From Peromyscus leucopus (lineage: Eukaryota; Chordata; Mammalia; Rodentia; Cricetidae): a stretch of 64,000 bases of DNA. The notes beneath the pieces are model-generated. The model was not told where the DNA came from. It did no database searches and worked only from the letters and a program-made list of their open reading frames with translations. The DNA lies in contig NC_051072.1 of NCBI RefSeq assembly GCF_004664715.2, positions 33,072,642-33,136,641 of the forward strand, given 5' to 3'. Position 1 is the stretch's first letter, and each line of letters opens with the position of its first letter. Positions 1 to 11,850 of the stretch are shown here, one piece after another. The position numbers and the translations under genes are program-made.

Positions 1-1559
1 AAGCTGTGTCAAACTTGCCAGAAAGTGCTCAGACCTAGCTCCGACACCACCAAACTGAGGCTACAATACCACATTTGTCTACCCAAGGCAGTCACCTCTT
101 ACTATGGGTAGCTTTAAGATTGTAAACCAAATGTGGGTGGTGAGTATAGCTGCTTTCATGCAATCTAGGCAATATCATTTACAGCCACGTCAGCTGCAGA
201 CAATATTTAATTGCATCTTCTTTTTGTTGTAACCAAAAAGACCAGGCTTACTTTTTTTCCTGGAAGAAAAAAAGAGTCAAAAGCAAGACATGGAATTTTA
301 AATGCTGCTTTTGTAGTAACATTTTGAGCCATTTCTAGCAGCTGAAAAGCCGATTGGTTGCCTAGAGGGTTATGCTAAGGAAAACAAGACAGAAATCCAA
401 GCTGTAGAATTTGTGAAAACCTTTGTCATAGCGAACAATAGTGAAACCCAACATTGCCTGGAAGGGGAAATTTGAGTCTGCAATCTGTTAGACTTTATGC
501 ACTGATAAGCGATAAGACTCTGTGCTGCTGTTTGAAAAGAATACAGTAAACACAATTCCAGACAGCCCTGCCTCAGGCTTAACATGACACTCTTGTGCTC
601 TGTAAGCAAAGAGAAAGGCAGTTCTGGAGCCACTGCAAGCTCCCTTTATTTTCTAGCATTAAAATTGGCCAAGTAATACCTATTAACAGCAAATAAGTCC
701 CCTCTTGTGTTTTTCTGGTTTACATAAATTCTGCTGTCCTGGAAAAGATTTGGCTGCAAGTAAGGATGGCTGTGTTGTAAGGAAATTTTGATGGAGAGTG
801 GGAGATTTTAATTTTTGAACATTATCTCTTCAAAAATAAAGTAATTACATGACAGTAAGAGATTCTGTGTAGAAATTCATTTCCCACAATGAAAAGCTAG
901 TAAGTAATGACTGCATAATTGTTATTGTTAATAACTCTACATCTTTCTTACAGGGTCTTCAAAGGAAGGGGACAGAGAGGTAGCAAAGTGTTTTTTTTTT
1001 TTTTATGTTGAGTCAAACATCTAGTGATCTAACACAGAAATTAGCAATATCTGAAGGTAAAGTGATGTGCCTATCCCCAACCCATAAAAATCTATGTGAC
1101 CATTTATGGTGGCACTTATTTAAACATATCAGAGAATAGTGACTATAGAAAGTTACTAACATATCTTGTAAACTATGAAACTCATATGACATTATATTAA
1201 CCTGGCATGGGGTTTGAAATGGAAAAACATAATTACTTTCCAGAGTTTGATTCTTAGACAAATTTTATTTTATATTTCTACAAATTGTAAACAAGATATA
1301 CAACCACACATACACAATGTAAATAAAGACATGTGAGCTGAATTGAAAAAGTGTAGAATTACAATTGTTCTCTTAGTCTAAAATATGTAAGCTTTATTTG
1401 TTTTCTCTTTTGTGTTGGCTATAGAGGCATCCCCCACTGACTAAGGGAATCACATTTGATTCTTTGTCATCATCAAAGGGATTTTACAGCTCAATAAGAA
1501 AATCCTTTCTGTATTTTTATATAATAATTTGGTTTCCATTTTTATTTAAAATGAGAATT
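1..1559. other. Unique AT-rich DNA, no gene seen
   Basis: No repeat family, splice-bounded exon or long open frame is recognisable. Short open frames on the minus strand (up to 87 residues) show no domain and are at the length expected by chance. A poly-T tract lies near 991-1003. Confidence 0.6.
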
Positions 1560-2250
1560 TCTTGCATGTATGTGATACAGTTTGATTAAATATATTACCC
1601 TTTCCCTCCCTTCTGATTGCTTACCCTACCATCTCCCTACCACTCCTGCCCACCCCCCCAACACAGATCAAATTTCATGTATTTGTTTTAATGCCCCTTC
1701 ATGTTTCCTCGTGCGCATGCATGTAGGATCATCTACTAGAGCAGGAATCTCTCTCAAAATCTACCTCCCTGAAAAAAAAAAGAAAAACAAAAAAATGATT
1801 CCTCCAGTCAGGTGTCAATAGGTCCTCAGAAATGGATGTGAATTCATGAGCCCTTCTTCCATCCATTATGGAATTTTTCTGCTTTGATCTCATGCAGGTC
1901 TAGAAGTCCCAGCTGCTGTCAGTTCCCGTGTGCCACACTCTGTCATGCTCTGCAAATAGTGTTTCGCTGCAGATGCCACTGTCTTCACCTCTTAGAGTCT
2001 TTCTCCCAGTGCTCTCTAAAGGTCCCTGAGTGGTAGAGTAGAGGACCTTTGCCAGGCAGTGGGTAGTTGTCTCTTTTAGATCAAGCCCTCTGCCTAATCG
2101 TATTCTCTGCATGTTGACCAGTTGTGGGCCTCTGTATTAATCACCATCTGCTGTCAAAGGTGGAGAGATGTATTGTTCTGTGTAGACAGGTGAGAACTTC
2201 GGGGCAGTTTATTACTATGTCCTTTAGTGGACAAGTTCTTATGTGTGTTT
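1560..2250 (+). mobile_element. Rodent interspersed repeat (L1-associated type), degenerate
   Basis: The stretch has the order of landmarks I remember from a common rodent repeat: a 'ccctttccctcccttctgattgc' type pyrimidine-rich start, a 'catgcatgtaggatcatctactagagc' type middle, and an end near 2100 reading 'ctgcatgttgaccagttgtg' followed by 'catctgctg'. The end resembles the second copy at about 62950-63010 in this window. The pieces are A-to-G and indel diverged. I recognise the sequence as repetitive but am unsure of its formal family name; it may be assigned to an L1/Lx subfamily. Confidence 0.5.
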
Positions 2251-3130
2251 AGACTCTATAATTTACCCTCAAAGCAAAGGCATGATTGAAAAGAAACATT
2301 TATTATTTTATGAAAGCTAAAGACTGACTATACTATTCTAGGAATAATTAAATTACATTTGTCTGAAAGTTACAGAGAGTTGATACTGACTCCTAGTTCT
2401 ACAAAATTTAGTAGAAAACTGATTCTAATAATTTTCTGGCCTTGTGAAAATTAATTAATATATGATAGATAAAAAACTTTTATCAATGTAATTTCCCTAG
2501 TATACAAATAGAAATAACAGTTTTGAGAAATTCCTTTAAGTCACGGAGAAATGCCTATAAAGAAAACACTAACGCAGTCAGAACAAAGCAGAGTTATAAG
2601 AAATGGTAGTAGATATTAATGGTTTGCTATCCCCACTGTGAGGAAATATAAAACACTTGTAAATAAACTCTTATTTGACTAGAGCTATTTGAAAGGGAAA
2701 CACTGTTTTCTTAATCAAATGTCTTTAAAGTGTCCCATTCTGGCAATATTTCTACTATTTGGGACAATTGAACATTAGTGAAAAATGCTATGCCAAGTTA
2801 AATTCATAATACAAAAAAAATTCCTTCAGAAGTCATGCAAGATAGTAGAAAGTAAAATAGAAAAATAAAGTCTTCATTCTAAATGCATCCTTAACCTGTC
2901 TACTGAAAGAAACAACATGCCTATGAATAAACATAGAAGTAGGAAGACATGAAGGATTGAAGAAATACATACCAGGGACAAGAAGACCGGTTAAGGACAT
3001 AGGACAATTATACAGAATTGCTGTGGAAGTAAGCAGAAGTGAAATGGGCAGATGACAGGCCAAAGTCTATGATCCCATTTGGCTTTCTGAGGAACTGTTC
3101 TCAGTATGATATTATATTGTTCAGTAATAA
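2251..3130. other. Unique AT-rich DNA, no gene seen
   Basis: Nothing recognisable. Only short chance open frames are present (longest about 76 residues, minus strand). Confidence 0.55.
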
Positions 3131-3275
3131 GAGATACCACTGAGTATGGTGGACCACAGCTTTCATTTCAGGACTGGGGAGGCAGAGCCAGGTGGATCTC
3201 TGTGAGTTATCATCTTGAGTTCCATGCCAGCTAGGGCTAAACAGGGAGGCACTGTTACAAAGAGGAGGAAGAGGA
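3131..3275 (+). mobile_element. B1 SINE, highly diverged
   Basis: The B1 landmarks 'ggaggcagagccaggtggat' and 'ctctgtgagtt' sit at about 3178-3209. The right half is decayed and runs into an A/G-rich tail that grades into the (GA)n tract. Divergence suggests an old B1 copy. Confidence 0.6.
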
Positions 3276-3358
3276 GGGAAAGCAAGAAGAAACAAAAAAC
3301 GAAGAAAAAGAAAGGAAGAGTGGTAAGGAAGGAAGCAAGGAAGGAAGGAAGGAAATGA

Positions 3359-3424
<66 letters not shown>
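3276..3424 (+). repeat. Purine-rich tract ending in (GA)n microsatellite
   Basis: A/G-rich sequence with GGAA repeats passes into nearly pure (GA)n at 3359-3424. It probably grew from the tail of the neighbouring B1. Open frames encoding Arg-Glu or Ser-Leu runs across it are artefacts of the repeat. Confidence 0.9.
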
Positions 3425-3429
<5 letters not shown>

Positions 3430-3813
3430 TATAGCTGGAATGTTTCTCTGATCCCGCCAGGCCCTACAGTCCCATGGCCTACTTATAAAATAATCATTCA
3501 GAAGCTTATATTAATTATAACTACTTGGTCATTAGCTCAGGCTTATTACTGACTAACTCTTATAATTAATTTAATTCATAATACTTATTTATGTTTAACC
3601 ACATGGCTTAGTACCTTTTCTCAGTTCTGCCTTGTCATTTTGTTTTCTCTGTGTCTGGCTGGTGACTCCTGACTCAGCCTTCCTCTTCCCAGAATTCACC
3701 TCATCTGCTTACTCCGTCTATACTTCCTGCCTGGCTACTGGCCAATCAGGGTTTTATTATCAACCAATTAGATCAACACATATTCACAGCATACAGAACA
3801 ACATCCCACAGCA
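3430..3813 (-). mobile_element. Solo LTR, rodent class II (ERVK-like)
   Basis: Read on the minus strand the LTR starts 'tgctgtgggatgttgttctg', contains 'gattggccagtagccaggca' and 'ggaagtatag', and ends '...agctata'. The same family occurs at 17045-17419 (plus) and 36434-36759 (minus), so the boundaries are supported by comparison within the window. No internal retroviral region is attached, which is the usual result of LTR-LTR recombination. Flanking 6-mers (atgcca and atgtaa) match poorly, so a target-site duplication is not clear. The formal family name is not certain. Confidence 0.75.
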
Positions 3814-4466
3814 ATGTAATATGGACAATATGGACAGGATTAAGACTACACCTTCCATATTAAGACTTGAGATAATTTCTTTTCTTTGGAAGTATTTGCC
3901 AGTAGTTGATGTGATTTAGCTAGAGAATAGCATAGCTAAATTTTTACTTAAGAAAATAAAATGAAGGTGTTAAGAGGTTGAAAGGGAAATGCTAAGTATG
4001 AGTTGCAGAAAAGGTTAATGTCCTATCAGAATGTATAGGAGAAAAAAGGCACTTTAAAGTGCAAGAAGTGGACTCAATCTGTATTTATGCAGTGTATTTA
4101 TACAGTATACAGTATATAAGTATAAATATAGCATGCTTAACTCATTTTATATTGCTTAGGTATTTTCAGAGTTAACCACATTGTATTGGACAATCAAGTA
4201 GGGGATTTATATCATGGGTTTCCTAGCCCCAATAGATACATCCTTAAAATTTTAATGAAAAATTTTAATAGAAATGTGATATAAAGCAGTCATTAATACA
4301 TCATTGTTTAATTTATGAGAGTAAATTAAATGGCATTTGAAGAGACATTTATTTTTTATCCAAAAACTTGGATATAAGACATGTAATAATGCCTGCCACT
4401 TAAAAAAAAAAAAAGAAAATACTACCAATATAAACCCAAAATTATAAGACACAATTCTCTGTATTA
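3814..4466. other. Unique AT-rich DNA, no gene seen
   Basis: Nothing recognised. A perfect 14-bp palindrome (gcactttaaagtgc) lies near 4049-4062 and a short A-run near 4401-4413. Confidence 0.5.
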
Positions 4467-4606
4467 AAATTCAAGTGGATTTTGTCAAAGACTTTTCAGC
4501 ATCTAGTGAGATGATTATGTGTTTTTTTTTTTTAATTTCTGTTTGTTTATATGGTGGATTACATCGACATATTTTTTCATAAGTTGAACCATCCCTGCAT
4601 CTCTGG
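4467..4606 (-). mobile_element. L1 ORF2 fragment, antisense (possible 5' inversion)
   Basis: The plus strand shows the antisense of rodent L1 ORF2 reverse-transcriptase coding sequence: 'ttcagcatctagtgagatga', 'tttatatggtggattacat' and 'gaaccatccctgcatct'. It abuts a plus-strand L1 3' UTR beginning at about 4607. The two opposed parts may be one element inverted at its 5' end, or two separate insertions. Confidence 0.75.
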
Positions 4607-5415
4607 GGGGAGGGTTAGAGAAGAGGGAATGGAGAATGGGGACATGAGAGATCTGGATGGCCAGGTTGAGTGAGGGACAGAGATGGAGAGCAATGAAAGA
4701 GATATATTGATAGAGGAAGCCATTATGGAGTTAGCGAGAAACCTGGTCCCAGGGAAAAATCACAGGAATTCTCAAGGATGACCCCATCTAAGACGCCTAG
4801 CAATAGTGAAGAGGGTGTTTGAACTGGCCTTCTCCTGTAATCAGAGTGGTGACTCTCCTAATTGTCATCATAGAACCTTCATCCAGTAATTGATGGAAAC
4901 CAATCCAGAGATCCACAGCCAAGAATTGGGCCAAGCTTCAGAAGTTCAGTTTAAGAGAGGGAGAAATGAGGAACCAGGGGGGGTCAAGATCATGATGGGG
5001 AAACCCAGAGACACCTGACTCGAACTCTTGGGAATTCACGGACTCTAGACCAACAGCTGTGGAGTCTGCACAGGACCAACTTTTGCCCTCTGCATGTGAG
5101 TGACAGTTGTGTAGCTTGGTCTGTAGTGGGGCCCCTAGCAGTGGGATATAGATCTGTGCCTGGTGCATGAGCTGGCTTTTTGAAATCTATTCCCTATGGT
5201 GGAATGCCAACTCAGCCTTGATGCACAGGGTAGGGGGCAGCTTAGTACTGCCTCAATTTGATCTGCCATGAGTTGTTGACTCCCATGGGATGCCTTACAC
5301 TTTCTGAGGAGTAGATGGGGGGTTGGTAGAAAGGAGGTGGATGAAGGAAACAGGAGGAGATGAGGAAAAGGGAACTATAGTTAGTATATAAAATAAATTA
5401 AAAACTTCATAACAA
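4607..5415 (+). mobile_element. L1 (Lx-type) 3' UTR, sense
   Basis: The order of landmarks matches rodent Lx 3' UTRs: 'gagagcaatgaaagagatat', 'gaagccattatggagttagc', 'cctaattgtcatcatagaac', 'gtcaagatcatgatgggg', 'ggcccctagcagtgg', 'gcatgagctggctttt', and an A-rich end 'ataaaataaattaaaaac'. There is no ORF2 in sense orientation upstream. Short open frames here are chance. Confidence 0.85.
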
Positions 5416-6619
5416 AAAGTTCTGATGGAAGTTTGTTAGTTTCAAAAGTGTGTGTGTGTGTGTGTGTTTTAACAATTATAAAAGTTGTATAAATTAACTG
5501 GCCGATTCATTAGTAAAGAGGTTATACATTTACTAAAATTAGGAAGAAATCAACAGGGCAGCTTTAGATTTTCTGGCTTTTATTCTTAATAAAGAAGATT
5601 ACAGGTCACATTCTGCCACATTTTGAGAAAGAACTATGTATTGATTTCTATGATTGACAGATCTGAAACTAAAGTTGCTACACCCTAACTTTACAGGGAA
5701 ACACAGGGAAGAGTTGTGGTTTGTTCTCAGTCAAGGACTGATCACACCAGGTGAGCACACAAATTCTAGGACTGTAGTCTGTAGGTAGTCACCACAAGTT
5801 AATTTAAAAATACAATTCAATTTTACACCTTGTGTTTAAATATCAGTATCTCTCTAAGTGGTCAAGGAAGCTGAGAGAATCATAAGCCATACTTAAATTT
5901 CCAAGGCAGAAGAAACGATAGTAAATGTATTTGCTGATGGAACTTGTTGACAGATCAGTGTAGATGTACCAACTCTTTAAGATATATGAAGGCCCGAAGA
6001 TGCTTTTATAATTTAAAAACTTTGAATGTGACACTCGTTAATAGAAAATAGAGGAGATGGATCACAGGACCATCATGGTCGAAGTCATTTTCATATGCAT
6101 AAACCTCCTGAAATTATGCACTTAATTAGTCTGTATGTATCAGCAGAACAAAGGGTTTATTCCATTCTTTGTGCGATTCCTACCGTCAAACATTGAATGG
6201 TGAGAGTTAAAGAATTTGTGATAATTTCTGCCATTGAATAAGTCTAAATTTAAACACACTGTCTTTCATTTAATAGCTGAAAAACTTTAAAGACTTATGA
6301 TTTTGTTCTGTGAGTCTAAGCTTGCGTTTTTCTGCTGTGCAGCAGTGAGAATTCGGGGGTGCTTGGGAAGCACACTTCCAACATTTAGATTAACTCCTAA
6401 GGCTTCCAATTAGTATTGAGAGATTATATTATTGTTCTACCCTAGTTAATTTTCACATAAAATATAACTTTTCAGAAAATTGAATCAAATAATAATTGCT
6501 ACCATCTGTATGTTAGCCTTAATAGAAATATAATTATAGGGGAAAATGAATTACCTACCTTATTAAGTAGCAAAATTCATAAAAATGCTTATTTTAATGC
6601 AGTCTTAATGCAGTTCTTA

Positions 6620-6620
<1 letters not shown>
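5416..6620. other. Unique AT-rich DNA with a short (GT)n
   Basis: A (GT)n tract of about 20 bases is at 5449-5467. The rest is not recognised and contains no supported gene. Confidence 0.5.

Positions 6621-6659
<39 letters not shown>
6621..6659 (+). repeat. (AC)n microsatellite
   Basis: An uninterrupted run of about 19 AC units, likely length-polymorphic. Confidence 0.97.
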
Positions 6660-6661
<2 letters not shown>

Positions 6662-7720
6662 CTTCAGGGGATTTTAAAGCTGTCTTAGTTATCAGCTTAT
6701 CCTTGTAAGTTTCTGCTTATCTTATCAAGGAAAGGCATCACGTTTGCTTCCTTCTACTAATAAGGTCTGGGGCAGAGCTTTCCTCTGCAGCTTGGTAATT
6801 CCTCTTGCAGACAGAAGCCTTCAGTCGGCTGCTCTTCCCTGCCCTTATCTCTCTACTTAGTTTTGTTCTCAGGGCAACCAGAATGGCAAATCTGTTTTCC
6901 TCCATTGCTGGAATTTTCAAATTCAGAGACACTAAAGAAGCGCCCCTTTTCTCTCTCAAAACCTTTATTCCAAGGACATTTAGCTTTCTGTAGGTCTAAA
7001 TATTTGTGTGGACATATATATTCTAAGGGTAAGTTATGAGTCACCCTTGACTCAAGTACAAATTATGTTTCTGGTACTTTCCTGGAAGACAATCTACAAA
7101 CAACTTAGGTCTTACTTCCCCCATTTTGTAATCTGGTGATGAAATAAGTGATTCACTGGTAAATTGCAAAAGGCAGAAGAGTAATATGAATACTACTTAA
7201 CTGCTTATTTTGTTATTACTGCCGTCTCTAATAATAGTGAAAAGTAAGATAATCCATGTAGAATAACCAGAATTAGGGTTAGCATCGTTCTTTTGATTTG
7301 TTATCATATTGCTAAAGTGCAAATGTCATCTATTTAGGAATGGTAGCTTTGGAACACAGGTATTATTATTATTTATGTAAGTGTGAGTGATAATTACAAA
7401 CTGGTTATAGTTTTGTGGAGGTAAGTTAGAACAGTGGATGAGGCTGCAAGTACAAGAAAGTAATTGAGTGTACTTAGACACAAAGGGAAATAAGAAGTCC
7501 TGAATTTGCCCTGTTGCAGAGCAGAAGGTTGTATGCTTAGCCATCAGAGTAGAAGGAAATTATTGGGAAGGTAAGCATCCAAGATTGCAAGGCACAGTTA
7601 ATGCTGTGGGAGCTAGTGTGCAAGCACCATGAGGTAATCCCTAATGAACAGACAACTTGTCAAATCCTTCCTGGAATCCTGCAGCCTGTCACAGACTCCC
7701 AGTCTTAAGAGGAATGTGAG
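6660..7720. other. Unique DNA, no gene seen
   Basis: The part at 6740-6990 has higher sequence complexity and overlapping open frames of 62-73 residues on both strands, but none shows a domain or convincing splice boundaries on both sides. Confidence 0.5.
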
Positions 7721-8160
7721 AACTCCAAGAGGGTTCAGAGGACAGCCACAAAGATAATGAATTGGTTGTAAAGTAAGACCTACAAGAAAAGGTGAAAAGA
7801 TCTGGAATTATTCAACTTGGAGGCAAGAACTAAGAAGTTATTTAAATCCACAAGTCAAAAATATATGGTTCCCATCTCCTGTTTCTCCATGAATTAAAAA
7901 GGAAGAAATCTGTTCAAATCTCCAGATGAGAAATTTATGGAATTTAAACAATGATTTAAGAAGCAGGTTCATTACACATCATTAAGGATTCTGGAGAGTG
8001 GCTTACAAAATGTACATGTTCCTTTAAGTTGTATAATTTATTTATATATTTATTTTAGTTAGCTGTGAATGTGCCGTCTTTGATGAAGAAGAGAAATGGT
8101 CTAAATGACCTAATAGGGTCTCCCATGCCTTAAATTTCACAGAAATCCAGAGTTAAGTAT
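7721..8160 (+). mobile_element. Ancient CR1/L3-type LINE, 3' part
   Basis: Three diverged landmarks occur in the right order: 'gaggacagccacaaagataa', the 'gaaaaggtgaaaagatctgg' then 'aattattcaacttggag' segment that matches the conserved end of CR1-type reverse transcriptases (the region encoding the '(E)RL-x-ELGLFSLE-K-R' motif), and 'ctaaatgacctaatagggtc' followed by 'tttcacagaaatcc', the usual 3' UTR end. Indels and stops have destroyed any frame. This would be a pre-rodent, mammal-wide fossil. The assignment is from memory of the consensus. Confidence 0.55.
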
Positions 8161-9082
8161 TAATAGCCCAGTAAATCATTGCCACATTTTTAGCTCTGCC
8201 TCTCACTCATCTACTTCAAGATTGTGGGAGTGAATAGGAAGTTGAGGTGACTTGAATCAAGATGAATCTAGCAGAAGAGGGCTTGGAATAGATAGGCAGA
8301 AAGGGGGCAGTTAGAAGTACATCTCAGACAAGTAGACTGGACTTTAAGAGAACAGAGATGTGAAAGGCGTTGTAATATTTCTAGTCAGTGAAACCCAGTC
8401 TAGGCATGGCTGGTAAGGGGTGTGCATAGCAAAGCTATGAGTGAGTGGTAGAGGCTGGTGAGACCCGACAACCAGTCACACAGAGATTTGACCTTCATAG
8501 AAAAATGGGTCTTCCGGGGCTTTGGTGTGAAGGATTGGAAGGTAACTGAGAGACGTTTTCTCATCAGTGTTCATTACAGGAAACTTAAAACAGCAACATG
8601 CATGATGCATCACAGATAAGAGATGCTCCAGGCAGGAAAAGCCTACAGGTGTACACACCCAGATAATTAAGATGAGAGACAGAACAGCTCCAAACTGAGT
8701 CCCACAGTGCATAAGAGCATAAGTGTATGTGTGGGAATATTCAGGAAGATTGAGTAAAAAAAAATATTCAGTTTGCTGTATCTATTACTTGGGAACATTG
8801 TGGTAACTAGCACAAATAATACTTAAGTGACACAGAAATTCTCTTTTTTAAACAGCAAAAGTATGAATGAAGAATTCCATTAGATATTAAGGTTATCAAA
8901 ATGATTGTCAATACGTAAGCAGACATCCTGCTTTTCTGGAGACAGCCTCATTTGACATTTGCTCTCCTCATGCTCTGATGAATGAAGAGGTAAATAAAGT
9001 ATGTTGTATTTATGTACTAGGATATTTTTTAACCTTACCAAGAAAGGGTTTTCTGACATATAAGATACAAGGAACCTTAAAG
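8161..9082. other. Unique DNA, no gene seen
   Basis: Nothing recognised. Open frames of 69-78 residues on the minus strand have no visible domain. Confidence 0.5.
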
Positions 9083-9358
9083 ACATCACACAACATGAAA
9101 TAAACCACTACAAGATACTGTATGGTTTCACTTATTTGTGTTATTTGAAGGACCAAATTGTCAAAGACAATTCCTGGCGTGTGGCAGGAAGCTAGGAAGA
9201 TAGAGAGCTAGTTATTGGATTTTTCGATGGAAGCGTGAAGATTTAGATGGAAAATCTGGAGATTGGCTGTAAATCATGTGAAAACACACACTATCATTGC
9301 ACTACATACTTTAAAGTTCTTAAAGTGATTAAAGTTTATGTATGTTTTATCACCATTA
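9083..9358 (+). mobile_element. Old L1M 3' end
   Basis: Characteristic L1M tail landmarks are in order: 'caacatgaaataaaccacta', 'caagatactgtatggtttca', the decayed 'ttaaagtgattaaagtttatg' and 'tatgttttatcaccatt'. These match the '...gatgaaatggttaaaatgg...tttaccac' type ending of mammalian L1M elements. No ORF2 remains upstream. Confidence 0.72.
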
Positions 9359-10490
9359 CTTGTTAAAGGCCTTTGAAGGCGATGGCATTTAGTCATAACC
9401 TGAAATTCTCCTTTCAATGTGAAATGAAAACAATGCAGGGTCCTATGTATGCGGGTAGTTTACCAAGTCTCTGTATTTTTGCTGCAATTCTTATGGTTAG
9501 GTTAACAGTACCCAACGTTTTCTCTTTGATGTTCAAATGACATATAATGCCCAGTGAGGTTCAAGAGTAATTGCATGTTGGTATCATTTTCTGTAATCAG
9601 GACTCTTGGCTGGGAAAGGAATTTTTTTCTCCTTTAAAGAATGAGGAGAACAACAGTAAAACAGGACTACCCTACTTAAGCCAGAGCACATGAGCTTTAT
9701 CTCAGGAATAAGCCACCTGACTCTCCGGGTGATAAACTCAGGCAAAGCACATTAAATCCGTAGGATGTTTGTTCTATCAGTCTGTAAAGCAATATCAAGG
9801 CGAGGCATCAGGTCCCTGGACACCCAGGAGACACAGCACTCAGCTTGACGAGGGGCAGTTGATGAATTTCTGTTTGCAAGACATAATGGCCAAACTTTCT
9901 CAGGTGATCTTGACAGTCTTCATTTCATGAGGCATTCACTGTTTTGGTTAAGTCCAAAAGTGGACTAGGTGGTGAATCTCCAGGATTCCCAGTTGTTAAA
10001 TTATCCCTTTAGTCAAGTGGTTTTGATGACTGTTGGAATTCCACTAGTCTCCCCCAGGTACCAGCTGTTTTCCTTTTATCATTGTTTGCTTGCTAGAGAG
10101 GGCTCAGGTGGACAAAGAAGGCTTCCGTTAGGTGTAAAGCCAACACACAGTATTAACATATTCCTAACCACATTAAAGAAATAATTAGAAGATACTCAAA
10201 TATGATAAAATTTTAACTTACATACTAATGTTAATTTCACATATTCTTGTTATTGTGAAGTTAAAGTATATGCTTTAAAGGTAAGCTCGGTGGAATTTCC
10301 CCCAGAGAGAGACATTTAAGTGAGTTATAATATTTCTTTATCTTTGTATCTGTGGGTTATGGCATGTAATATTTTAATATACTGTATTCCAACATATTTG
10401 ATATAATTATCTTAATGTCATCATTTTTAATCACTTTCCCCTACTATACAGACCATTTGCTTGAAACTGGCATAAGAGTAAAGATTGAGT
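9359..10490. other. Unique DNA, no gene seen
   Basis: The part at about 9590-9900 is of higher complexity and could be conserved non-coding DNA, but nothing in it is diagnostic. Confidence 0.5.
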
Positions 10491-10530
10491 TTTAGGATCC
10501 ATTTCTCTCTCTCTCTCCTCTCTCTCTCTT
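10491..10530 (+). repeat. (CT)n tract
   Basis: An imperfect CT run directly before the poly-T of an antisense B1. Confidence 0.85.
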
Positions 10531-10565
<35 letters not shown>

Positions 10566-10703
10566 AGACAGGGTTTCTCTATGTAGCTTTGTGCCTTTCC
10601 TGGATCTCACTTTGTAGACCAGGCTGGTTTGAACTCACAAAAATCTGTCTACCTCTGCCTCCTGAGTGCTGGGATTAAAGGTATGCACCACCACCGCCCA
10701 GCT
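10531..10703 (-). mobile_element. B1 SINE
   Basis: Antisense B1 with a poly-T start (its A-tail) of more than 30 bases, then 'gagacagggtttctctatgt', 'gtgcctttcctggatctcac', 'gagtgctgggattaaagg' and the terminal 'accaccgcccagct'. The cricetid-type right half is clear. Confidence 0.95.
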
Positions 10704-11527
10704 CCATTTTTCAACATATTAAACAGCTAGATAGCTTTATAAAGCAGCTCTCCTAACAGTTTAATCTGCTAAAGCATTGCCTTTTGCTTGCACGATCTGG
10801 GTTTTAGTCCTTGCTTCAAAATTATTGATTCTGTAATTCAATTTTACTAATGATCTGCTGCTTCCTTCTAAGTAAGAATTGCCACATTTAAAGGCATCTT
10901 CCAGGTAAGATTCTATGTTGTTTACAAAACACCGAGACTTCTGAGAAGCCCCAAACTAATTAACTACAGAATTTACTCTCCCATCACTTGGCTACTTGAC
11001 AAGATAACTCTCCATCAGCTACAAGTTCAAAATTCTGGGTTTGTCATTGTGTGGAACACACTCCTTACTTAAAAACGTTTGAATATTTGTCAAAGGCTGT
11101 TGTTTTCTCTTTATGTTTTGTTTTGTTTTTTCAAATATTTCTTGCCTTCCTCTTTTTGTTTCTTTTTTTAAGCTTTCTTCTTTAGGTGTAAGAGAACCAA
11201 AGACAGTTGAAGAGGAAGACAGAAATACATTCTCCCTCATTAGACCGGGAAATTTTCTGACTATGCTAGTGGCCTGTAAGCAAAACATGACATCTTCACA
11301 TTTTTTCTCTCAAATGCAGGAGAGGGATAGGTCTAATGTCTGTAGGAAAGGTCTCAGGAAGAACTTGCTAAATCCAATTTATACTGTTTGCATATCACTG
11401 TTTGGCTCCATCTTAATTTGTGGATTTAAAGTACATTGCTGATCAGTTCACCATTATTTTTCCAAGTAAAATTTTGAATCTTCTTCCAACAAAAGGATAT
11501 TTCTGGATCCAGTCTTCCAAAGGCCAT
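10704..11527. other. Unique AT-rich DNA, no gene seen
   Basis: Overlapping open frames of 89 (minus) and 109 (plus) residues near 11019-11442 have no domain and no supporting exon boundaries. Confidence 0.5.
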
Positions 11528-11745
11528 ACTAAACTCTTTAGTAAAATTTTGTCTTTACTTGTAATGATTAAAAAATATCTATACTTAATCATTTAATTTC
11601 TGGGGTATTTTTGAGAACTTCATACATAAATACAGTACTAAACTCTTTAGTAAAATTTTGTCTTTACTTGTAAGGATTAAAAAATATCTATAATTAATTA
11701 TTTAATTTCTGGGGAGTTTTTGAGAACTTCATACATAAATACAGT
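11528..11745 (+). repeat. Tandem duplication, 109-bp unit x 2
   Basis: Unit 1 (11528-11636) and unit 2 (11637-11745) both begin 'actaaactctttagtaaaat' and both end 'catacataaatacagt'. They differ at about six positions (for example taatgatt/taaggatt and ggggtattt/ggggagttt). Each contains the 'ttttgagaacttcatacat' motif of an antisense L1 3' end. Confidence 0.95.
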
Positions 11746-11850
11746 ATTTATATCAATTTAACCTCTTCTGCCTTCTCGTTCCACTTCAATTATGACCTTC
11801 TCCTCTTCCCTTTGATTATTTTTGTTATAATTGGGGCAAGAGTTACCTTG
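11701..11850 (-). mobile_element. L1 3' UTR remnant, antisense
   Basis: The run 'ttttgagaacttcatacata' followed by pyrimidine-rich sequence ('cctcttctgccttctcgttcc', 'ttctcctcttccctttga') is the usual antisense aspect of rodent L1 3' UTR ends. The limits are approximate and the beginning overlaps the tandem duplication. Confidence 0.5.

Noticed and set aside
4049..4062. 14-bp perfect palindrome as a regulatory site
   Set aside because: It is isolated, matches no motif I can name, and could occur by chance in 64 kb.
11113..11442. 109-residue plus-strand open frame
   Set aside because: It lies in AT-rich unique DNA with an overlapping minus-strand frame of similar length, no domain and no splice support.
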